Assembly: GCA_033439295.1 (NCBI GenBank)
Contig: JAVTLE010000021.1
Coordinates: 2,790,009 to 2,854,008 of the forward strand
Source: Deuterostichococcus epilithicus
Lineage: Eukaryota > Chlorophyta > Trebouxiophyceae > Prasiolales > Stichococcaceae
Reading direction: 5' to 3'
DNA length: 64,000 nt
The translations under genes and the position numbers were made by a program. Shown one piece after another: positions 1-13,529 of this stretch. The notes under the pieces are model-generated. The model did no database searches and had not been told where the DNA came from. It was given only the letters and a program-made list of their open reading frames with translations. How positions within the stretch are numbered: position 1 is the stretch's first letter; every line of letters starts with the position of its first letter.

Positions 1-186
1 TCTTGAATGGGTTGAGCCGGCAGCGGATGCTGAAAGTCCTCTTAGCAAACAAACCAAACGCTGAAGGTTGTACGCTGAAACTCTTGCTCCCACAACGCTC
101 TCCATTTATATGATTGCAACCTTGCTAATCCTTCGTGAAAACGGCTGCCTGCGTCTCAGGCTCCCCTCATGCAACTCAGGCCCGTC

Positions 187-3100
187 TCATTCTGGCACAC
201 GGCGGTATGCAACCACTGTCCGAGCCGGCGCCAGCACCAGCATTGAGTGCGGCCGGTTGTTGAAGTTCGTCTCCGGCTTACCTGCAAAAGCAGAATGCAG
301 ATCGTGAGTCTTAACAATGGTTTTTTACTTGGAAGACCTTGCGCAACACACACACGAGGTGTGACGCGCTTGAAGGGCACAGCATTCCTGAAGTGCGGCG
401 TCCCCAGTGTCGTGCAGGCTGGCTGCAAGCTTCAGCGCACGGCGATGGTCCATCACGCTGTGGCTGCTCGCGCATGGCGGAGCGGTCAGAGCCGCACCCG
501 GCTCCCCCTCTGGCTGCGTGAAGTGGTCGGTGTCGTGGCCGACGCGCCCCTGGCCACCGAATCGCCGTTCGTCAGAGTCTAGCACCACCCTGTACTTGCC
601 GCCCTCCCCTGCGCCCACCTGTAGTTGTGCACGGCCTGGACTCATAGATCAACTTCGGAAGCGACTGCTCATGCAGCGTGCAGCAGCGGCTCGTCAGCGT
701 CCAGCAGCACCCTGTACTCACCGCCCTCCCCCGCACCTGTGGTCCAGTGGAGGGCTGCTAACTACGATCACTAGACTGGTCAAGCTGGCAGGCAGCTGCC
801 GCAGGCTCCAGCAGTAGGCCATGCATCTCCCGCCTCTCACCGCCCAACCAAACCACGAGGCTGCCCCGCCGCCTGGGGCTCGGAAAACCCTGTTCAAGCT
901 GCCAGGCACATTTAGGCGCATTGCCCCACGATCCCAGACAATTCGCCATGTCTGCCGGTGCGCCTCAGATCCTGTGAGGCGGCAGAGCGGCCGGTACCTT
1001 CAGGCCCTCGTAGCTCTCGGTGGGCGAGAAGTTGAACACCCACACAAGCGGCCCCCGCTCCGCCACGATCACCTGCAGAACAGCAGTCGACCATCGTCCA
1101 CGAGGTGCCGTAGCAGGAGGCGCCTGCCGCCACAGCCAATCTCGCGGCCACAACCGCCCTGCAGACAGCACCAGTGACGCCCTGTATATCATTCGTCACA
1201 ACCTAACCCTGCCAGCACTCTGCTTGCTGTGCTCGCTGAACAAGCACACAGCAAGCTTTTCAAAGTTGAGAAACACCTCATCTGGGCATCCCGGAATAAC
1301 CCCTGGGTGGGCGCCCACCTGCCGCTCATCATCGGCGTGGGCAATCTGGTGCGAGGCACTCAGGAACTGGAACTCATCGTCGGCCGCGTGCAGTGCGCTC
1401 TCGAATGCCAGCAGGTGCGCGTAGCGCAGGTGGCTCTGGTCGGCGAGGCCCCACTGCCGCCGCGCGTACGCGTGGCTCCAGCTGTTGCCCTCCCTGCGAC
1501 ACCGTGTGCCGGCACCAGCCTCAGCAGAATTCATCGGTTGGACGCACCTGAGCAAGCCTCATCAGCAGAGGAGCGCTGCCCAGACTGAGCCTTGCTTGGC
1601 CACCACCTGCAGGCGGCCTGTGCAGCGACCGTCGCTGTGCTGGTTTCGTGGGGACTGAACGGTGTTGGACGGCGGTGCCCGAATGCACCTGGGAAAGTCG
1701 ATCCACTCGGGGTGGCCAAACTCGTTGCCCATGAAGCCCAGCCAGGCGTCGCCTCCGATCGCCATGGTCACCTGCAGTGGAGACGCAGAGCGCCGTCCGA
1801 CCTCCAAGCAGATTGAGCACTTGCGTCGACCGTTGTGCCGCAGACATGATGTGGGCGGCTGGCGAGCGGCACGTGCCAGGCGGCAAACAGCCGCATGCAC
1901 GGCTCCAGGTGCACATCGCTCTGATGAGCCCTACAGGCAGCGGCGCACAGCTCTGCGCACATAGAATCTGTAGACTTGTGACGGAGTGCTGATGGAGTGA
2001 TGCCGCACACAGCCATGCCACCGCGCAGAGGCCTCGGGGGCGCACCGCTCTGATGAGCTTGTGCAGGGCAATGCCGCGCTCGATGGCAGGGCTGGCCGCC
2101 TGCAGGCTGGACATGCCGGTGTACATCTCATCCCCCATAAGCCGCCATGCTGCGGGGCAGGATGCATATTATCTGACCTTGTTGTGGAGGCGGTGGTGGC
2201 TGTGGTGGTGGTGCAGGGCTCAGATTTGTGCAGCCTGCAGTACGCAGGGACGACCCGCATATCGAGTGTCGACCGGGAGCGCTTGAATGGACAGGGCGAT
2301 GCGCCACCAGCCTGCTGGCCTGTGTGTGCAGCCAGCCAGCCCCGCGGGAGCAGCCTGGGTTGGACCTGCACCGTGCAGGCTGCGCACCAATGGTCTGATC
2401 GCCCACGAGTGCCTGGTCGTGGCTCTCGGCATAGGCGACGCTCTTCTCGGTGTACCGCCGGTTGCACAGCGTGGCCACCAGCTCCTGAGAGCAAACAGAT
2501 TTCAAGATGCAGCTCAGAAATGTGCTGGGAAACACTGAGGCGTGTTGCGGCTGGCGGCAGCGGCAGGGCGGCGTTCGGGTCGACACACAGCGTTCTGACT
2601 GCCTCTCCGGGTGCCATCCTGAGGAGGCCTCCGCTGCCATTCACATCGCCGTGGGAGGCGGGCGTGCGACTGACCACGTCGCCCTGGTCACACGTGGGAG
2701 TCGTGACCCTGCAGCTGGGCACTCGGGCGGTGTGGCAGGCAGTCGGGAGCCTTGGAAGTGGAGGAACAGCGCGCGCACCGACATGCGCCAGTGCTCGTCG
2801 CGCGTGTGCTTCAGCAGGCGGACCCAGAAGTCCGGCAGACCCATGGCCAGGCGTGCATCGAAGCCGACGCCGCCCTCTGCTACCGGGCGGCACAGGCCCG
2901 GCATGCCAGAAACGTCCTCCGCGATCGTCACCGCGCCCGGCAGCAGCTCGTGCACCTGATAGGAAACAATACACGAGATGCATTCTGTCCAGCAGAGTCC
3001 ACAAGGCGGCGGGGACCCGTGAGCATGTCGCTGACGCATTCCGCAGCCAATGGCACATCAGGCAAGGTGGGAGGAGTCTGCTGGATCGCTGTAGCAAGCC

Positions 3101-6100
3101 AAGAGCGCGCAGGGTGCGGCAAAGCGCACGCAAGAGTCTGCTGCCACTGGCAACAGCACTGTAAACACCTACAAGTTGCCTTGCTATGTTGCGACCCAGC
3201 TACCCACACGTCTTGATATGGAAATGGCAAACTCGGCGAGCCGCAAGGATCAGGCTCGCTGACCCTGTCGACCCATCGGTCATCATCAGGAGCCCTGGTG
3301 CGATATGATGCGCACCATCGCGTTGGCGAGCATGAGGTACACCACGGCGTCCACGTTTGTGGAAGGCGAAAAGTAGTCGCCGTACCCGCCGGAGAAGGCG
3401 GTGTCGATGCCGTGATGGTGATACAGCATCGAGGTCACGCCGTCAAAGCGGAAGCCGTCAAACCTTCAGCCAACGTCAGCACTTCGTGCGGCAAAGTGCG
3501 GGACGCAAGCTTGCTGACGTCTGGCAGCCTTCAGAGCAGGAACAGGCACAGCGCTGCACACAATGAACATGCCAGCTGCCGTACTCTCGTTCCCTGTCGT
3601 GACTCACGGACTGATAGCACGAGCAAGCGCAGATGTCATGCAGATGTCAGCATTGCAAGATGCTGACGCCAGGCTGCCTGTCTGCCTTGTCGGGAGCCCT
3701 CTACACCCGCTTGCCATGAAACGGTCTCAATTACCCCACAGCCGGCCAGTGAGAGTCACCGCACCTGAACTCGTCCAGCCACCAGCGCAGGTTGGACAGC
3801 AGGTAGCGCAGCACCTGCGGGCGTAGCACCTGCCTGGTGAGCTGCTGGCTTGGGACCCCAACACAGGGCATAGGGTTCCCACTTGCTTCACTGTGTCTCT
3901 GGCTGCGACCGCGCAGAGTGGCAACTGCGCCCCACACTCAAGAGCGCCAGCCTGGCTGTGACCGTGTCCCCTCTCAAAGTCTTGACTTCCGGGGTCTGAA
4001 GGGTGCACCTCCCAGTTGGCGTAGTTGAACAGGCGGCTGTCCCACTGCCTGTGGTAGCCCCCCTCCCCGCTGCAGAAGTAGCCCTCGCTCGCGGCCTGGC
4101 CCACGTCAAAGCCCGCCAGGCCGTCGTCCACGTTGCTGGACATGTGCGAGTGCACGACGTCCAGCAGCACCGTGATGCCCAGACCGTGCGCCGCGTCAAT
4201 AAGCGCCTGCAGCATGTGGATGCTCGTCGTCACCCGCTGCGGCATAGAGGTTGGTCGCCCGTTGACGCTCTGCGAAGCAAATGCGAGGCTGCAAGGAACC
4301 GTCTGCTCTGCAAGCCAGAACGTGCAGGAGTGCCGTACGTTGAGTTACTGTCAACACAGTGTACCTATACCACGGGCACCTGCACGCCTGCAGCAGGTGC
4401 CGCCCGCGATGCGGCACGATGCACAAGCCCAGCTCCTACTGGACTGTAGCATTGCACGTGCAGTTAGGCCGACCCTGCTGACCCCTCCTGGCTTCAGACA
4501 ACCGCGTGTCAGCTCTGCCGGCGGGCTGCTACAAGCATATTCAGGTCCACTGCTTTCACGGTTGGGTCTGACATCCTAGACCCTGGAACTTCTTACCTTG
4601 AGGTCTTCCGGGGTGCCGGAGCGGGAGGCCACGGCAAAGGCGTTGGTCACGTGGTAGCCGAAGGAGGCATAATAGGCGTGCTCCTGTACCGCCATGAGCT
4701 GGATCGCGGTGTGCCCCGCCGCCTTTACCCGCGGCAGCACCTGATCTGCATGGCGCAGATGATAGTCCAAGGTCAGGGGAAGCTCGGTTTGGAACGACAG
4801 CAGATGGTGGTCGAGTGCCATGAGCCGAATCGGAAAAAACCCTGTCGCCTTGACACTGCAGCACCTGATCTGCGCGGCGCAGGACATCAGTTGGGGTCAG
4901 TGCAGCTTGGTCGTCGACCAACTTGGTTGCTTGATTCGTACTGTCGAAGGTGGCGTGATGGGCCTGTTCCTGGAAAGCTTCAGCTGCATCATCATGCATC
5001 TCGCCCCTCGAGGCACGGCAGCATGCTGTCTACAGCGTTTTGTCTTGGTGTGTCACCAGTCAAGGCTGATGCGGAATCACCCTGAGCAACGCTGACAAAT
5101 TGGTGCGCAGCGGCACCTCTGTGTGGTGCAGGCGGCTATTTCAGACTCTCATGATCTCGAGCACTCTTGAGCAGCGGTTCTCGTGCATTCGACCTGCCCA
5201 ACGAAGCAGAGCTCGACGCTTGCGGCATGCAGCGTCATCAGATTCAGTGCCGGGACTGGCACGCATGTGACCTCAGGGTTCTGGGTAGGTGACCACTTTC
5301 GGGGGTCCTCGGAGGATATGTCACCTTGAAGCCTTGGAGTTCCTCGGCGGGCCCATGCAGCAGACTCAAGAAGGTCAGACCAGAGGGGTTGCAGCATGAC
5401 ATGAGTTCGGCGCGGCACTGACCTCGGAACTCGAGGTAGGAGGCCACTTTCGGCTCCTCCGAGGACATGCCCACGTGTGCCTCGTAGATGCGCAGCGACG
5501 CCGGCCGAGGCGGTCGCTCGTGCTGCCTGCGCTGCGGCAGCGCGTCGCACGTCAGGCGAGGAGGCAGAGATGATGTTGGGTGTCCTTCAGCCTGGTGCAT
5601 CGTCCGGCAAGGAGAGCACTCTCCAAGGCTGGTGGCGCCGCAAGGCGCAGTGCATGTCCAGCACACTCTGCACAGGCCGTTCAGGTGATTTGACGGAATG
5701 AGGCTTCCGCTTTCACAAAGATGACAGGGGGCGGGGAGCCCACCACTGGTGGCGCTCGTGCGGCGGCGGGTCCCAGTGTACGCCGTCGAACTTGGCACCC
5801 ATCTGCCCTGGGTGCACTGTGGCGCGGGCCGCCCATGCGGGGATGCGGTCCACCGCCGCGCCGTCGTGCAGCGACAGCCGCACCTTCACGCGGGAGCCGT
5901 GCGGCACCGCCGGCCTGTCGGCGCCTGCGGGCGGGAGGTGCAGCAGTCGCAGGTGTCACTGGCGGCACTCTCGCGGCATGTTTGTAAGCAGTGCACGGAG
6001 CGGCACCCCTCCTGGGAGCGCCTGCCGGGCGGCACAGTGCTTCTGCACTCTGTGGGACGCCGAGTGAGTGATGTCAGGGCCCAGGCTGAGAGGTCCCTGC

Positions 6101-7528
6101 CGATTGCAACGCTGCTCCGGTTCATCTGGGGCTGAACTGCAGAGGCACCCACCATCAGGCAGCCGCACGCTCCAAACGCCAAACTCGCCACGCTCCAATG
6201 GCGTGTCCCAGCCCCAGTTGTTGAAATCCCCTGCAGCCAGACGAAAGCGTTTGAGTTTCCCGCAGCAAGACAGAAGCGCTCATCATGTGACTTGCCTGGA
6301 GAATCAGCAGCAGGCTTGCGTTTCGGGGGACCGTGCCCGCAGCTTTGTGAGCCGGCGATCAGCAGGTCGATGCACTGCAGTGCGCCAATTGAACGTGGCT
6401 GCGCGGGCAGCCTCCCCTGCTTCACGCTGCCAGACAAGTTGCTTGGGGCAAGTGCAGGGCCAGTGCCGCCCACCTATGAGGTGCACCGCCTTGGCCGCCG
6501 GCGCCCACTCTCGGTACACTGTGGCGTCACCCTCCCGCACCAGCCCAAACACCTCATACCCCTGGACAGCACATGGAACACAGCCGGACTTTGACCTCTG
6601 GAGGTCGGAGAATCTATTGCGAGGCCAGAGATTTTCCAAAGTTGCTTCAGGACACTGGGTATGTTGACGTCTGTCATCTCAGACAGCAAGGGACATCGTC
6701 ATTCTGGGTGCTTGTCGGCCACCCGGATGCCTTCATTCAGAAATGGTACAACGCGCCACATCGCGATGCCTTTGCGACTCCATGATGATAATGCAGTGAT
6801 GGCGGCGGTGACAGCGCACTGCCGCATGGGGAGGCCGCGGCCAGCCAGGCGGCGTCCGATTGGGACCCCAGCTGTCCTGCACCCATTCAAGGCAGGGCCC
6901 ATGACGTCCGCTTCGGCGCCGCATTGCATGCCGTCGGAATCGACCTCACCTTTGCGAAGGCGGCCAGGGAGCCCTCGGCGCGCACGATGGCCTCGCGCAC
7001 GGCCTGGTACTGCGCGAAGCGATACCTCAGGTGCTCCGCGTGTTCCGCCAGCTGCGGGTCGCCCGCCACAATGCCCTGCAGTTTGCAGGCAGGACGCACG
7101 TGGTGGTCCTGGAAGCGTGTTGCACGTCTGCGTGTTGGGAGGAGCTGCAGAGGCGGCATGCAGCGCCGTCAATGCCGGGTTTGCCATGCGTGCGCCATCG
7201 GTCAGTCCGGCTGTGCCGTTCGCGGCGTCATGGACAGTGACGTGGGGTGCACGATGGTTATTGGCGCTGGTGTTGGGGCAGGAGGGCGTACCAGCCCATC
7301 CTCTGCTGCATGGGCCGCAGCCGCGGCGGCGGTCGGGCGGCGAGGCGCAGGGCGGCCGGGCGGCCGGAACCAGCGTGTCGGCTGCATAGCTGGTGTTGGC
7401 TGTCGGACGCGAGCTGCGATCGGGGCCGCGTGCCGCTCGACTGCTGGCCGGCTTGAGGCTAGAGCTGGAGGGCAGGCCGAGGTCGGCGCCTTAGAGGCGC
7501 TGCCCGCAAGCTGGCCACTCTGTCGCAT
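187..7528 (-). CDS. SBE: Starch (1,4-alpha-glucan) branching enzyme, GH13, 18 exons
   Basis: Makes alpha-1,6 branch points in starch, presumably in the plastid. Exons with agreeing phases: 187-281, 498-618, 998-1072, 1319-1493, 1689-1771, 2046-2149, 2388-2484, 2779-2955, 3316-3463, 3765-3814, 4009-4206, 4597-4745, 5423-5526, 5744-5924, 6153-6230, 6474-6561, 6950-7075, 7253-7528; about 774 aa, normal for the family. Order: Ala/Pro/Arg/Ser-rich N-terminus resembling a transit peptide, CBM48 region ([33 protein letters not shown]), then the GH13 barrel. All four GH13 motifs are present: [21 protein letters not shown] (nucleophile Asp), AEDVSGMP (acid/base Glu) and [23 protein letters not shown] and the C-terminal [14 protein letters not shown] are also typical. 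The last exon ends in TGA at 187-189. The first exon, with ATG at 7526-7528, is the least certain part; its donor is only fair. Both neighbouring boundaries are intergenic. Confidence 0.93.
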
Positions 7529-10036
7529 CTGGCGATGCTGGGAGCCTGGCTAACATGCAGGACGTTCAGGTTCTTCTTTGATTTGCAGCTGTTGTCTGCT
7601 GCCGCCTCCAACTTGAGGAGACGCACCATCGGCCGAGGTGCGACTTATAGCACAACCGCCTGTAGGCCCAGCGAGCACTTGTACAAAACACAACAACGAC
7701 AACTACACACAAGTCTTACGCGACTACAAGTCTGTTTAGAGACAATTACTGGGTGTCCATCACAGGCATCACTCCATCTTGGTCCCACCTTTGACGGGAA
7801 AGGGGGAAACGCTCTCAGGCCTCCATTTTGGGACCAATCGCCGCCAATCTTGATCTCTTTTTTCAACCGGAGATCCTTGCGATCGTCTCTGCTTCCTCTA
7901 CTCCCTCCTCTCCGGAAAGGAAACTCCGATTATGTGTTGCAAGTCCTTGCACAAAAGGCAGGCACGCCATGAGGGCGCACTGGCCATGTTAGCAATTGCG
8001 CGTTTGCAATTCTCGCTCATTGGACTTTTGACAATACATTTCAAATGAAGAAGCGCACGGCGAACCGCGGTCAGGCACCGGCATCTGCAAGCCTTGAACA
8101 CAAGCGGTGGGATGCGGTCAAATACTGGCAATCCTCGCCTCGTCAGGTCTGGTCTGGTCTGGAGGGTACTTCCGTTGCCTTCTGAGCGTTCAACCTCAGA
8201 ATATTGGATTGTGGGTACCAATATTTCGACCTGCCGTTGCCGGCTGGAGCGCTGCCGACGACACAACCGATGCCGGGATGAGACGGTGCGGGTTGTCCAG
8301 CAGTTGCAGACATCAAAGCCTTGAATGTCATAACATGTCAGCAGTATTCAGCAGTAGGCCACGCTGAGACACACTGCTCCAGCGGTGGGCATACACATGG
8401 CCGTCAAGCGCTGCAGACCCTGCAGTGCTCACTGCAGCCTGGTGGGCGCTCCTCTCAGTTGACGACGGACGCTGCACGAAGGCTAGTCCTCGACATGCCA
8501 TCACGGGGGGAGGTCGGCAGGGAACCAATCCCACCCATGACGCATGCACGCATTGCGATGGTGCTGCGACACTGCATGCAAAGGCCTGCACTCTTGATCG
8601 CAATGCTGACACAAGGAGGCGATTGGTTGGGCTCGGCTCACGGGCGCCGCGCAGCCCACCATGTGAACCAGTTTAAACCGTCAGCGGTGCGCCGCACACT
8701 GAGTCGCACACATGTGCTGCGTGCTCATGGCATAGCCGGCTACGCAGCACCCATTGGCAGGGATGACGCAGAGGCTCTGCAGCACCATACATCTGTCGTC
8801 CTTGCAATTGCTGAGTGCAGCACCCGGAAGCGTGCAGCAGGTAGCACGGGGACACCATGCACGGTAGCATGAGCTGATGTCCGACAACATCGTCCTACTC
8901 GATGTCTCGGCGACACAGGCAGCGCCGTCAACCCCCTTGAGTGATGACCGTGGACAGAGCAACAGTTAGTGCTAGAGGGCAGAAAGTAGTCGATGAGCGC
9001 CATGTGAACTACGGTATAGGCGTGTTGGGTCTGCATCGTGGCACCTATGTATCTATCCACAGCCGCCGGCCATCCCTGATGTGCAAAGCCATGGATGGAG
9101 CAGTGCTATCGAGAGGGAACGTCGCTGCCAATAAGGAGTGAACCGTTTTCTAGTGAAGGAGGTTAACTCTTCGATTTGAGCAGCTCGATGAGAAAGAGGT
9201 TGGACAAGAACCGTTGAGCAGCAGGCAGTTGACCTTGCAATTACAGCGGAGGATTCATTGCACATGGTGCACGAATAATACCCTAACTGCATGTAACTGC
9301 TCTCATGATGCATAGGCAATGGTCTAGTGGTGGTGTTGCGTGCAGGAGTACCACATCACATGACGGCACAGACGGTAAGTAGTGCGACTGACTAGAGTCA
9401 ATCTTCACGACAGGGATCTGGCTTAAAAGGCGCAATGTTGCTGGACGGCAATAAACATTGCCCCCGCTGCCAGCAGTATAGCCGGGTCGCTTGGATGTGA
9501 CCCAAGCTGCGCAGCCCATAGCAGGTGCACCACAGTGGTAGCGGCTGCTATGAGCACGCTGGCTGGATCCCGCGTCAGCTGCAAAAAATTGAACAATCAG
9601 CTCGTCTCAAAATCGTAAGCCCCCTGGCTTGAGCACCTCCGTCAGCGGCTGCAGCCGCAGACGCCCAGCCCAGTGGCTGGCGCCGCAGCGCACAGCGCTT
9701 ATGGCCGTTGTGAAGGATGTCAATCTCCAGGATTGCAGTCCTCGCTCACGACCCGTGGGTGTTCCCACCCCACCCCCTTCCCCCGGATCCATCTGATTGT
9801 GAGTTCCGGTCAACTGACGGTCTACACGCGCGCGTCGCCGGCCATGCGGGCGTCTCCAGGAACCTGGGCACAAGATAGCGCAGGCTCGTCACATGAGCGG
9901 CCTTGGACTGGCAGCATTGGGATGGCGCTGGACGATTTTGAATCGCCGCAAAATCCAGTCCTCCTGCACAAACCTCCTCCTGAGACAGCAACAGCGACGT
10001 GGGCCGCTTCAAGAAAGGTTTCAGAACACGGCAGCT
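7529..10036. other. Intergenic spacer, about 2.5 kb
   Basis: Lies between the start of the branching enzyme and the stop of the transporter gene. Open frames on both strands are short and lack recognisable motifs or matching splice phases. A short GGTCT run is seen near 8147-8163. Only the doubtful two-exon frame at 9423-9873 (listed separately) looks at all like coding sequence. The branching-enzyme promoter should lie in the first few hundred bases. Confidence 0.5.
9423..9873 (-). CDS. Doubtful small two-exon gene, hydrophobic C-terminus
   Basis: Not a recognised family. The 3' segment 9423-9578 follows a pyrimidine-rich acceptor ending TTTTTTGCAG. It encodes 51 residues with two hydrophobic stretches (VLIAAATTVVHLLWAAQL and AILLAAGAMFIAV) and ends in TAA. 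An upstream frame, 9637-9873, starts with ATG and ends in phase at a GAG|GTGCTC donor, giving about 130 aa in all. Against it: the implied intron is only 58 bp, shorter than any secure intron here, and the first exon has no motif. It may instead be the tail of a longer unseen gene or chance. Confidence 0.2.
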
Positions 10037-13000
10037 TCAGGGACGCACTGAGGAGTGGACGCCTCCGGCGCCAGTCCTGGGGCGGTTGGCCTCCATGGCG
10101 GGGTCGTCGTAGTCGTACTGCAAAGGAGAGACACTCTGAATTCCAATGTTGAGCTACATCGTCAGATTGACAGTCAGAACCCCAGTGCTATGCCAGGTCC
10201 TGAAAGCGCACTCAGAATCCCAGTGCTATGCCAGGTCCTGAAAGCGCACTGCCCAGCTTTAAGGTGCGCCTGATGGAGTTGAGCGAGCGACAGGGGTCCC
10301 CAGTGAACCGATTGTTCCAGTGACGAGCCGGGCACGAGAACGGTGCTGTAGCTGCATGGTGGGAGTACGCACCTCGCCCTGGGTGGTGGGGAAGCCGCGC
10401 GCCTCGGTGCGGTTCACATCGTACGGAACCTGTAAAAGATTTGGAATTTACGGTTGTGAGCCGTGTGGAGCAAATTTGCCCCCAAGTCATGTGTGAGCTG
10501 GAGGCATGGAAAGTGGAGTGTGCAATCAGACGATGATGGCAAGGAAGTAGCTGGCTGCATGTCAAGAGACTGTGCACTCACCGGCTTGCGGCGAGTCGGC
10601 AGCAGCATGGCGAGCCAGTTTACCGGGAACAGGGGGAAGATATTCTGCGAGGCGAGTGTGCACAGGTTGACTTACTGTACATTGCTGAGAGGGTTGCAAG
10701 AGCAATTTTTGTACAAACGCAGATGCCCTGCCTAGATGAAGTCATGTGTTAGGCAGACTATAGTATTCGCAATTGAAAGCAAGAATCCTGCAACAAGCAA
10801 GACTTCAAATAACGCAACTGCAGAGTGGACCAGCTGGGCTGCCTCACCCGCTGGTGGGTCTCGTTGAAGAGCTCAGCGAAGCCGATGTAGATGGCAACGG
10901 CAGCAGTGGCAACACCGAACCAGCCGCCAACCTCGTTCACGCCCGGACTTTTGACTCCCTTGGAGAGGAGGAAGAAGGTGACGGTGAGGAGCAGCAGCAG
11001 CAGCTGCGGGGAGGCACACACTAGTAAGCGGTGGCTGGCGCAGATGGTGTTTGCAGAAAGCGAGGCAGAGGACCAACGACAGTGCATACACGAGGAGACC
11101 ACACCAGCGAGTCGAAGTGATGAGCGCTCATAATGCAGGCATTGGGCATGTGTCTCCGCGTCCTCTGGCACGGTGCAACAAACACAATCAGTCGACTGTC
11201 GAGCTGCCCGGTGGTATACCTGGAGGCACAGGTTGAGGGCGAGGGCACACAGCAGGAACAGGAAGGTGATGATGCCCCACAGGCACAGCATCTGTAAGCG
11301 GCATGAAAACCATTTCTAAGACATCAAGATTCAGAATGCACAGCACTGAACTTGCCCGCACAGCGGCAGATGCGTCCATCCGCGAGTCAACTGCAGACCT
11401 ACGAACATCAACGGCCCATGCGGCACGTGATAAGAGATCTACAGCTTCATCGTGGGTTCGTGTGGCACATGCGCACCATCTGCTGGCCATCGGGGATGGG
11501 GCTCGCCATGCCACCCGCAATGACGCCAGGCTGCAACGTGTGCCACAGGAGACATGTCAGCGGCCACAGCAGATGCTGCAGTGTGGCACTGCAGTGTGTC
11601 ACACAGATTGCAAACACCAGCATCATTTCTGCAACAGCACCCACCGTGGCAAGGATGCCGAAGAGACCAAAGCTGATCCAAAAGGCGCCTGCGTGATTTG
11701 AGAAACCGCCACAGTGAGGAGCCGTCGCAGTGAGGAGCGCCACAGTGTCAAGCCACACAGGCACCTACTCGATGGTATACACCAGCAGTAGGAGCACTAT
11801 CTCTTCTCCAGTGGATTCGATCCCCAATGTAAGGGCAGAGATGGGTGTCGCAGCTGTGGCCTATCGGAGGTCCGCACCGTAGCTGGAGAAGACCACAGCG
11901 CCGAAGATCTTGCCGCGGCGCGCCTCCCACATGCCGGCCAGCAGCTGTGCAATGCCGCCGAAGCCGATTGCAAAGCAGTACGTCAGGCTCTCGGTGCCCG
12001 GCTCCGCAATTGTCGTTGTTGCGCCCTGCAGGGTGGCGAAGAACTCTAAAACTGCGGGTTGTGATTTTGTCGGAATGCGCTGTGAGGCATGTGCCATACA
12101 GCCGTCGAAGCTTTATGCATTGAATGCTGCGTGCTGTATGCAGCATCAAACAAGTACATGCATGAGCCCCATCATGATCATGGTAGCTTTGGGGACTGAC
12201 CTGCAGGAGCGCCGTGGTGAGGCCGAAGCCAAGCAGGCCCAGAGGCGACATGTTGCAAGACTGCACTTGAGACACAATGTACAAGGGGGTCTGGGGCCTG
12301 CATGCACCGGTCAGGTGGGGTCAGAATTATCAGCCAGGTGTAGCGCCATGATGGTAAGGTGTGCAGAATGCATTTCTCAGGGCAAGTCGACCAGCACATC
12401 AACGCAGAGCATTCATGCATGCGCACTCGCATGCAAGCTGCAGTTCGATCCCCTGTTTTGCCCGGCTGCACATGGGTTAGCGTATGAGGGACACGTACCG
12501 GCCCCGCGCCCAGTAGTGCTGCTGCAGCATGTTGCCGCTCTGCGGATCACAAAGCAACAACAGTTAACATTGCTTGGAACAGATTCGCCGTCGATGCCGC
12601 CGAATCGAGCGCGCGCGCCTGCGCAAGATCAGGTAGCGGTACAAAGTCCCCTCATGCAGGAGGCTTCCAGGACCGCTTCGGCTGGACCCCCTTTGACCGC
12701 AAACGCTTTCCCTGGGTCTAAAGCTTGCCTTGCGACCGCAACTGTCGCAGGCGTGCCAGTGGACAAGTGCTGCAGCGAACGCAGGCCCCACTGCTGACGC
12801 AGCATGCACATAATGTGTCAAGATGACAACGTGCGCCAAGCGACACGATGCAGGGCCCCCGGACCTCCATTGTCCTGAGGACTGAGCATCGAAGAAGGCT
12901 GACGAGCCCCTGACGAGGACAGGCTGCATCTGAGTGTAGTCCCTAGGTCGCGGCAGGTGACGCGAAGCCAGGTGCTGGTCGAGCGAACTTGCGGCGCGCG

Positions 13001-13209
13001 GCTCAAAGCGCGCAGTAAACCTGTGAGTTGCCTTAGCGCTTTACCACGCCGACGGGTCGGGGATTCCGTCAGCAGGGTCTGAGGCTCACCGTGGTGGAGA
13101 CCAGGTGGTGCGTGTCGTCTCCCGCGACTTGCTGCTCGAGCGGCATCGGCTGCTTCTCGCTTGCGGGCGACTCATTGTGCGCGGTCTTTCCGCGGCCGAG
13201 GAGCCCCAT
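10037..13209 (-). CDS. GPR1/FUN34/YaaH family transporter (acetate/succinate type), 11 exons
   Basis: Membrane channel/transporter of the family that moves acetate or succinate in bacteria, fungi and algae. Exons, all in phase: 10037-10117, 10373-10429, 10582-10644, 10848-11003, 11220-11291, 11477-11530, 11645-11688, 11878-12025, 12201-12297, 12499-12539, 13090-13209; 310 aa. Family hallmarks are the N-proximal SPLGLLGFGLTTALLQ (usual form NPAPLGL), then FGGIAQLLAGMWEARRG, IFGAVVFSSYGAFWISFG and WGIITFLFLLCALALNLCL. About six helices follow the family pattern. The cytosolic tail has YDYDDPAMEANRP and ends in TGA at 10037-10039. The start ATG (13207-13209) sits in a CACAATGG context and opens a 40-residue polar N-terminus. 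In a photosynthetic alga it would fit acetate assimilation; the substrate is inferred from the family only. One intron carries a 38-bp tandem duplication. Confidence 0.92.
10174..10249. repeat. 38-bp tandem duplication
   Basis: Two adjacent copies (10174-10211 and 10212-10249) differing at one base, in the transporter intron between the last two coding exons. Each copy contains CAGTGCTATGCCAGGTCCTG. No function is evident. Confidence 0.9.
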
Positions 13210-13529
13210 TGTGCCGGGACCTCAGGCGAAGATGAGCTCAAATTTGCTGTGCGGGTTGGGAAAGCTTTTGGCAACTAGCCACCTGGCCTCTGCCTGCTCA
13301 CGAGCCAGCCAGCTGACGGTCTTGCGAGCCTGGAGAGCAAATGCCGGATCGAAAACGCGGACTGTTGGGAGAGGCGGTGATAGGACGGGCACGACGGCTG
13401 GCCCAAATCCCGGATCCGGCATTAGTAAACCGCCGACAGACGTCATCAGAAACGAGGGATGATCCCGCCTCCCCCTTGCCTGCCCTCGGTTCGATTTTCA
13501 AAAACCGCCTGCCTGATGACACCTCCTCC
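13210..13529. other. Intergenic, transporter 5' flank
   Basis: About 320 bp between the transporter start codon and the stop of the MYND methyltransferase gene; both genes are on the minus strand. It must hold the transporter promoter/5' UTR and the MYND gene 3' UTR. I see no TATA box or other motif I would defend. Confidence 0.5.

Noticed and set aside
7898-8872. Several 120-180 codon frames in the 2.5-kb spacer
   Set aside because: There is no domain, no coding-like composition and no chain of agreeing splice phases; such frames are expected by chance in GC-rich DNA.
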